DNA of 28,415 nucleotides from Spirochaetaceae bacterium (GTDB taxonomy: Bacteria; Spirochaetota; Spirochaetia; SZUA-6; Bin103): assembly GCA_028820215.1 (NCBI GenBank), contig JAPPKD010000105.1:1-28415 (forward strand), read 5' to 3'. A program made the translations under genes and the position numbers. The notes beneath the pieces are model-generated. The model was not told where the DNA came from, ran no database searches, and saw nothing but the letters and a program-made list of their open reading frames with translations. The stretch's first letter is position 1. Each line of letters opens with the position of its first letter. This document shows positions 23,956 through 28,415 of the stretch, in pieces.

Positions 23956-25108
23956 TCTGGATGGCGTCGCGGAGGTTCGCGTCACGACGCGCCGCCGGGG
24001 CGTTGTCGCGCGCGCGGTCGAAGGCGACGCCGGGACCCTTGCGGGTGACGGTCTGGATGCGATCCGGGTCGCGCGCGACGGCGAGCGGTTGGAGATCGCG
24101 GAGCCGCGGCGCGATGCCGACGAAGAGGCGGGGGGCACCCTCGAGCTGTCGCTGCCGGCGGCGCGCTCGTGGGAGCTGAGCGCGGACAGCGCCAGCGGCG
24201 CGGTGCTCGTGGCCGGCATGGATGGAACGGTGCGGGTCCGTACGGCGAACGGAGCGGTCACCCTGCAGGACCTCACGGGAACCGCGGACGTGCGCTGCGC
24301 CAACGGGTCGATCACCGCCGAACGAATTGCCGGGCAGTTGAACGTGTCGGCTGCCAACGGCAAGATCACCGTGCGCGACGCCGAGTTGACCGGGGGCAAG
24401 TTTCAAAACGCCAGCGGCCGCATGGCCCTGCAGTTCCGGCCCACGGGCGACGGCAAGGTGTCCGTGATGTCGGGATCGGGCCGCGTGCTGCTCGCGTTGC
24501 CGGACGATGCCGACCTCGCGGCCACGGTCAAGTCACGCGGCCGGCTGGTGAACAGGCTCGGATCATCGGTGGTCACCACCGGGCCGGGCTTCGCGCAGGT
24601 CACGCTCGGCTCCGGAGCGTTCTCGATCTTCGTACACACGTTGGGGAGGTGTGAGCTGGTGGGCTTCGACGAGTTCGACGGCAAGGAGCAGCGGGCGGGA
24701 GAACGGGCGTTCACCGACGATGACGACCATGCGTGGGACGATCCGGACTTCACGTTCGAGATCCCCAGCGAGATGTGGGAGTTCCTCAAGGAGATGCGCG
24801 GCTACGGCCTGAAGTTCGGAAAGCTGGGAGAGGAGATCTCGCGTCAGGTGTATGAGGCGTTCGGCGCCGCAGGTGGCGGCCCCGGGCGCCGCGGCGCCGG
24901 GTTCCGGCGCGGGCCCGGTGAACGGCGATGGCGCGGCGCCGGACGTTCGCACCATCATGACGGGCCGGGACGGAAGGGCGGCCCGCGGCCGGCACAGGCC
25001 GATGCCGCCGGCACCGAGGAAGAGGTCAGGCTCGTGCTCGACATGCTCAAGGAAGGCAAGCTCTCCGCCGAGGAGGCGGCCCGCCTGATCAGCGCGCTGC
25101 GCCGCTGA
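23936..25108 (+). CDS. DUF4097 beta-strand repeat protein with SHOCT-like C-terminus
   Basis: The 390-residue protein has a DUF4097-type right-handed beta-helix region (about 80-250) with repeating turns such as VRVRTANGAVTLQDL, ADVRCANGSITAERI and LNVSAANGKITVRDA. An acidic stretch, a helical region (FEIPSEMWEFLKEMRGYGLK), a basic Gly/Arg/His linker (GRRGAGFRRGPGERR) and a C-terminal hairpin EVRLVLDMLKEGKLSAEEAA follow. No signal peptide or membrane helix is seen, so it is probably cytoplasmic. DUF4097 proteins are often encoded beside regulators and envelope-stress genes; the role is unknown. A GGGGGAGGG site precedes the ATG and the gene overlaps the DUF2089 gene. Confidence 0.85.
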   Translation: MDRITLDLDGVAEVRVTTRRRGVVARAVEGDAGTLAGDGLDAIRVARDGERLEIAEPRRDADEEAGGTLELSLPAARSWELSADSASGAVLVAGMDGTVRVRTANGAVTLQDLTGTADVRCANGSITAERIAGQLNVSAANGKITVRDAELTGGKFQNASGRMALQFRPTGDGKVSVMSGSGRVLLALPDDADLAATVKSRGRLVNRLGSSVVTTGPGFAQVTLGSGAFSIFVHTLGRCELVGFDEFDGKEQRAGERAFTDDDDHAWDDPDFTFEIPSEMWEFLKEMRGYGLKFGKLGEEISRQVYEAFGAAGGGPGRRGAGFRRGPGERRWRGAGRSHHHDGPGRKGGPRPAQADAAGTEEEVRLVLDMLKEGKLSAEEAARLISALRR

Positions 25109-25130
25109 GGGGCGCGCCAGACCCGCTTCG

Positions 25131-26213
25131 GTGCATGCTCTGCCGGTGAGTGGGGCAGAAGCGGCCACCAGCGGTGCCGCCGGCGATGGGTGCGGCGGCC
25201 TCCGGGTACGGCGTGTCGAGCTGGACGCACTGGCCGGCGACGAGCTGCTGCAGAGCGGGTTCTGGGGATCCTTTCGCGCCCGGCTCGGCTGGCGCCCGCT
25301 GGCGGTCGCCGTTTCCGGCGCCGGCGTCGCCGGAACGGTTCTCCTGCTCTGCCGCCGGACGCCGGCCGGCACCTTCGTGTACTGCCCGTTGGGGCCGGGG
25401 GCCGAGCCGCCTTCAGCAGCGTGCGGCGCCTATCTCGATCGCCTGGCGCGAACGGCTCGTCGGCTGCTGCCACCGGCCAGCTTCGCCGTCCGGTTCGATC
25501 CGCCGTGGCCGGAGGAGCGCTGGTCCGGCCGGTGGCGCGCCGCCCCGGCCGTGCAGCCGCAGAGCACGGTGATCGTCGACCTGCAGCGCGGCGAAGCCGA
25601 TCTGCTGGCCGCGATGAAACCGAAGACGCGCTACAACGTCCGGCTCGCCGCGCGCCGGGGCGTCGTCGTGCGCGAAGTGGGCGCCGCGGGGCTCGACGGC
25701 TGGTACCGCCTGCATCGCGACATGGCCCGCCGCCAGGGAATCACCCGGCACAGCCTGCGCTACTTCCGCGAGCTGTTTCTGACCGCCGACACCTACACCG
25801 GACGGCGTCCGCGCCTGCTGCTGTTGATGGCCGCATGCGAGGGTGAGGACGTGGCCGGCATCGTCGTGTCGCTGTTCGGCCGGCGCGCGCGCTATCTGTA
25901 CGGCGCGTCGTCGGATCGCCACCGGCACGCGATGCCCAACTACGGCCTGCAATGGGCGGCGATGCGCCTGGCCAGGGAGGCGGGCTGCCACACCTACGAC
26001 CTGTTCGGGATACCCCGCAGCGCCGACCCGGCGCTGCCGATGGCCGGTCTCTATCGCATGAAGACGGGCTTCGGGGGCTCGATCGTGCATCGGTCGCCGG
26101 CCCACGACGCCGTGCTCAACCGGCCGCGCCACGCCGCGTTTCGCGCGGCGGAACGGGCACGCGCCTGGTACCTGCACCGCGGCCGCGTGCCGGGCGCTGA
26201 CCTATCGGGATGA
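25131..26213 (+). CDS. FemAB-type aminoacyltransferase
   Basis: The 360-residue protein belongs to the FemAB/GNAT-fold family that moves amino acids from aminoacyl-tRNA to lipid II or to other acceptors. Visible family segments are LLQSGFWGSFRARLGWRPL near the start, a STVIVDLQRGEADLLAAMKP stretch followed by KTRYNVRLAARRGV, and a second domain with WYRLHRDMARRQGI. AMPNYGLQWAAMRLAREAGC, YDLFGIP and GLYRMKTGFGG follow. Together with the MurE-like gene this points to peptidoglycan cross-bridge chemistry, but the acceptor is unproven. The start is GTG 25131 (alternative GTG 25146), with no strong ribosome site; it lies 22 bases after the DUF4097 gene. Confidence 0.88.
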   Translation: MHALPVSGAEAATSGAAGDGCGGLRVRRVELDALAGDELLQSGFWGSFRARLGWRPLAVAVSGAGVAGTVLLLCRRTPAGTFVYCPLGPGAEPPSAACGAYLDRLARTARRLLPPASFAVRFDPPWPEERWSGRWRAAPAVQPQSTVIVDLQRGEADLLAAMKPKTRYNVRLAARRGVVVREVGAAGLDGWYRLHRDMARRQGITRHSLRYFRELFLTADTYTGRRPRLLLLMAACEGEDVAGIVVSLFGRRARYLYGASSDRHRHAMPNYGLQWAAMRLAREAGCHTYDLFGIPRSADPALPMAGLYRMKTGFGGSIVHRSPAHDAVLNRPRHAAFRAAERARAWYLHRGRVPGADLSG

Positions 26214-26234
26214 CCATGAGCGCGCACCCGATTG

Positions 26235-26263
26235 TTGTCCGCAGAGCCCCGAGTGCGTAACCT
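26235..26263 (+). promoter_or_regulatory. Predicted promoter of the small secreted protein gene
   Basis: TTGTCC (26235-26240) and TAACCT (26258-26263) are separated by 17 bases. The predicted start near 26270 leaves just room for the AGGAGGA ribosome site at 26272-26278. Confidence 0.55.
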
Positions 26264-26282
26264 GTTGTCTCAGGAGGACTCG

Positions 26283-26801
26283 ATGAAAACGAAGAGGAAG
26301 AGCAAGGCTCTCATGCTCGCCGCGGCGGTCGCAGGGATCGTGCTGGTCGCGGCCGTCTCCGGCCACGCGCATGAGATGGTGACGTCGCCGGAATACGCGG
26401 TTCGCTGGTGGAACACGCTGACCCCTGACGAGATGGTGGCGGCGCTGCACGGCGACATGGCCACCGAGGATCAGGCTGCGGCCGCGAAGAAGATGCACGC
26501 GGATCTGGACTTCGTCACCACGTACCTGGTGGATCTGGCGGCAACGAAGATCAACGGCCACCTCAGCTTCGACAGCGTCGGGGCGTGGTGGGAGTCCCTG
26601 AACTGCCAGTTGATGCGGATCGCAGCGGGCGACGGCAACACGGCCGATCCCATGAGCCCGTACTGCGCCCACTACCCGGGCTCGGGCCACGAGAAGATCC
26701 TGAGCGCCGACGCGCTGGCGCATGTCGACAAGGTCGGCATGGCACTGCTCGGCCGGAACGACCCCGGCATGTACGAGGGCGCGGCCGGCTCCTCTATGTG
26801 A
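26283..26801 (+). CDS. Small secreted protein of unknown family
   Basis: The 172-residue precursor has a clear signal peptide: basic MKTKRKSK, a hydrophobic core (AVAGIVLVAAV) and a likely cleavage after GHA (residue 29). The mature part is helical and rich in Trp and His (AVRWWNTLTPDEMVAALHGD, 39-58). It has two cysteines, Cys108 and Cys128, that could form a disulphide in the periplasm. It has no lipobox. I do not recognise a family and propose no activity. AGGAGGA at 26272-26278 and its own promoter-like site mark the ATG at 26283; a longer in-frame version from 26232 would bury the signal peptide. Confidence 0.8.
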   Translation: MKTKRKSKALMLAAAVAGIVLVAAVSGHAHEMVTSPEYAVRWWNTLTPDEMVAALHGDMATEDQAAAAKKMHADLDFVTTYLVDLAATKINGHLSFDSVGAWWESLNCQLMRIAAGDGNTADPMSPYCAHYPGSGHEKILSADALAHVDKVGMALLGRNDPGMYEGAAGSSM

Positions 26802-27186
26802 CCGCGCGCGTTGCGACCCGTCGATCTGGTTCGAGGTCATGTCCCTCTCGGCCTCATGGCACTTCGCCTGCTTACGCCGCGGGTGTCGCCGCCCGGTCAC
26901 CCGTGGCCATTGGAGCTCAACCCGCACGGTCGCGAAGGCCCCGGCGGAGACGACGCACCGCCGCAACGGCCGCAAGGGCGATCGCCAGCAACAGGCAGCT
27001 CAAGACCGCATACCCCTTCGACAGGGTAAACCACGAGGCGACCGCCACCTGTCCGGCGGACACGTCCGGACACTCGCTGCTGGTGCGCCGAGCGGGCGCG
27101 TCGCGAGCCGGTGGCGAGCCCACTTTACGGGGCTGGCAGTAGCGCAAGCGGAGCCGCCGGGGAGAACGAAGCAAACCGAAGTTGTG
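26802..27186. other. Gap between the secreted-protein gene and the transposase remnant
   Basis: No intact gene is supported in these 385 bases. Several overlapping frames are open because of the high GC content, but none resembles a family I know. The only suggestive content is the minus-strand membrane-segment remnant described separately. No terminal inverted repeat of an insertion sequence could be identified by eye. Confidence 0.5.
26917..27078 (-). pseudogene. Possible C-terminal remnant of a membrane protein
   Basis: Minus-strand translation gives a 53-residue segment ending at a stop near 26917. It contains a convincing transmembrane helix followed by a basic end (YAVLSCLLLAIALAAVAA, then VRRLRRGLRDR). 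That pattern fits a single-span protein tail with its charged end in the cytoplasm. The frame stays open beyond 27078 but reads antisense to the transposase remnant, so a genuine N-terminal part seems lost. This could be coincidence in GC-rich DNA. Confidence 0.25.
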
Positions 27187-27552
27187 ATGTTGGCCGCTGT
27201 GCACGGCTTCGCACGCACGATCGGCCTCGATCGCCTGCTCGGCCCCCGCTCCCGCCTGCGCGATCTGGCCCTCGCTCTGATCCTCTCCCGCCTGCTGGCG
27301 CCCGCCTCCAAGCTCGCCACCGCCCGCGGCCTGCACCCCGAAACCCTGCGCGATTCGTTGGCCGACGTGCTGCGGCTCGACTCGGTCGACGAAAACGACC
27401 TGTACGCCGCCATGGACTGGCTGCGCGAGCGCCAGGACGCCATCAAGCAACGCCTGGCCACGCAGCATCTGGCCGAAGGCTCCCTGGTGCTCTGCGACCT
27501 GACCTCCAGCTACGTGGAAGGCCGCTGCTGCCCGCTGGCCAAGCGCGGCTAG
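27187..27552 (+). pseudogene. Truncated IS1634/IS4-type transposase
   Basis: The 121-residue fragment matches the central part of IS1634-family transposases. It contains a RLRDLALALILSRLLAPASK segment, KLATARGL, VDENDLYAAMDWLRERQDAI and LVLCDLTSSYVEGRCCPLAKRG-type text, which includes the first catalytic aspartate region (DLTSSY). The usual N-terminal region of about 60-100 residues is not recognisable upstream, and the frame stops (TAG 27550-27552) where GYSRDGK-type sequence should follow. The downstream two thirds, with the other catalytic residues, are missing. It is a dead relic. It marks past mobile-element activity at the boundary between the conserved genes and the repeat-rich gene to the right. 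Confidence 0.8.
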
Positions 27553-27805
27553 GCGGGAGTCTGTTCGTGATTCGTGCGACGGGCAGCAGCAGCGCCAGCA
27601 TCACCAACCGCCGGGACTTCCGCCCGCGCGCCTTCGGTGGCAGGAGCCCGGCTCCCGCGACTCCTGTCTGACGCTGGTCCTACAGGCGATCCGATAGAGA
27701 GACGCCAGGATCACTTGATTGATGTGAGAAGGTCGGCAAGGGCAGATCCTGGACATAGCCGTCCGTCGGTGAACTCCAGAGGACGGCCGCAGCTCCCGAT
27801 CGTCG

Positions 27806-28414
27806 TCAGCGTGCGGGGCTGCGCCTGCGGACTTCGTCCAGGTTGAGCACCTGCATGGCCTCGTCGCCCATCGCCACCGCGTAGATGCCCCGCCGCGTCA
27901 GGTAGGTGACCACGTCGGCCGGTATGCTCAGCGACGAGAACACCGGCACGATCGGCAGTTCCGGGTACTCCGGAACGTAGCGCGCGAACTCGCCGCTCTC
28001 CAGAAACCTCACGAACGCCCGCGCGTACTCGGGGCGCGCCGTTGCCTTGGTCTCGTTGAGCAGCACCGCCTTCGTGCCGACGTAGAGCGCGTCGAACTCG
28101 CGCTCGCGCGAGGGGTCGTCGCTGCGCGTGCGTACGACGCGTGTGTAGAACGTTCGCAGGTCGCCGCAGTCGAATACCTCGCGGGCCAGACGGCGGATGC
28201 TGGGAGCGACGATGTCCTCGACGATGGTACCCATCTTGTTGGCCAACTCGCCCCAGCGCTGGTTCATCTCTTTCCGCTCGCGTGCGGCCTGCTCTTTCAT
28301 CTCTTCCCGCACGCGGGCGGCTTCCTCCCGCTCGCGTGCGGCCTGCTCCTTCATCTCTTTCCGCTCGCGTGCGGCCTGCTCCTTCATCTCTTTCCGCTCG
28401 CGTGCGGCTTCCTC
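27806..28414 (-). CDS. Coiled-coil plus PD-(D/E)XK-like protein (DUF3782-like), 5' end outside window
   Basis: The visible 202 residues begin in a coiled coil built from an 11-residue repeat (EMKEQAARERK) and continue through RWGELANKMGTIVEDIVAPS. The C-terminal domain follows. It has EFDALYVGTKAVLLNETKAT, where the aspartate and the ETK fit the D...ExK core of PD-(D/E)XK nucleases. PEYPELPIVPVFSSLSIPAD and a GIYAVAMGDEAMQVLNLDEV end are as in DUF3782-type proteins common in cyanobacteria and some other environmental bacteria. Their biological role is unknown and nuclease activity is only inferred from the fold. The gene enters from the right edge, so the start and the full number of repeats are not seen. 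Confidence 0.8.
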   Translation of the reverse strand, partial: EEAARERKEMKEQAARERKEMKEQAAREREEAARVREEMKEQAARERKEMNQRWGELANKMGTIVEDIVAPSIRRLAREVFDCGDLRTFYTRVVRTRSDDPSREREFDALYVGTKAVLLNETKATARPEYARAFVRFLESGEFARYVPEYPELPIVPVFSSLSIPADVVTYLTRRGIYAVAMGDEAMQVLNLDEVRRRSPAR

Positions 28415-28415
28415 C
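28262..28415 (-). repeat. 33-base in-frame repeats coding for coiled coil
   Basis: Copies of TCATCTCTTTCCGCTCGCGT (plus-strand reading) begin at 28351 and 28384, exactly 33 bases apart, with a related copy at 28264 offset by 87 bases (29 codons). Read on the minus strand they encode 11-residue units with one 7-residue unit between. The array runs off the window. Confidence 0.85.

Noticed and set aside
27574..27805. Open frames between the transposase relic and the coiled-coil gene
   Set aside because: They are rich in Arg/Ala/Pro/Ser, lack ribosome sites and match nothing I recognise; I see no supported feature in 27553-27805.
28262..28415. Regular 33-base repeats resembling a CRISPR array
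   Set aside because: The repeats are directly adjacent without unique spacers, stay in frame and encode a coiled coil.

Overview
This window is a compact, very GC-rich bacterial chromosome segment in which most of the DNA is coding. It looks like a diderm bacterium: it carries a LolA-like periplasmic protein, an HflK/HflC membrane pair and several exported proteins. The gene set and several sequence features suggest a high-GC member of the Spirochaetota (Spirochaetaceae-like, probably known mainly from metagenomes). These features are an unusual MurE lacking the DNPR signature, a UVR-motif protein next to LolA/RodZ/UvrD genes, an archaeal-type UMP kinase homologue and a DUF2089/DUF4097 pair. 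The taxon is an inference, not a direct reading.

Layout. (1) 113-946 is an NHL-type beta-propeller protein. (2) 960-5049 is the type II fatty-acid synthesis block: fabH on the minus strand, divergent from fabD-fabG-fabF on the plus strand, with no acpP inside. (3) 5066-7343 holds a YfcE-type phosphodiesterase, then on the minus strand a UMP-kinase-like gene, tRNA-Leu(CAA) and a tyrosine-phosphatase-like gene whose start lies 5 bases after the tRNA. (4) 7447-12888 is one tightly packed plus-strand operon: UVR-motif protein, LolA-like protein, RodZ-like protein, UvrD/PcrA helicase and a degenerate class III aminotransferase. (5) 12896-15524 has a Bax-inhibitor-1 family membrane protein (minus), then a small membrane protein, rplM, rpsI and recX (plus). 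(6) 15603-17795 has enolase (minus), divergent from a UPF0158-GNAT fusion. (7) 17734-23322 is all minus strand: hflK-hflC, then murE-like and a large exported beta-propeller protein. (8) 23518-26801 is plus strand: DUF2089 regulator, DUF4097 protein, FemAB-type aminoacyltransferase and a small secreted protein. (9) 26802-28415 is an accessory edge with an IS1634-type transposase remnant and the 3' part of a coiled-coil PD-(D/E)XK-like protein made of 11-residue repeats.

Functional themes are envelope building (fatty acids, MurE-like ligase, FemAB, LolA-like, RodZ-like, HflKC) and housekeeping (enolase, L13/S9, helicase, tRNA). Promoter-like sites of the form TTGnnn - 17 to 18 bases - TAnnnT recur in front of many units. 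Two of them (fabD and the DUF2089 gene) sit so close to the start codon that leaderless or near-leaderless transcripts are predicted. I do not see a clear new multi-gene defence or mobile system. The most unusual items are the lysine-poor aminotransferase relative, the UPF0158-GNAT fusion, the altered MurE signatures, the shared C-terminal module of the DUF2089/DUF4097 pair and the repeat-built nuclease-like protein at the right edge.
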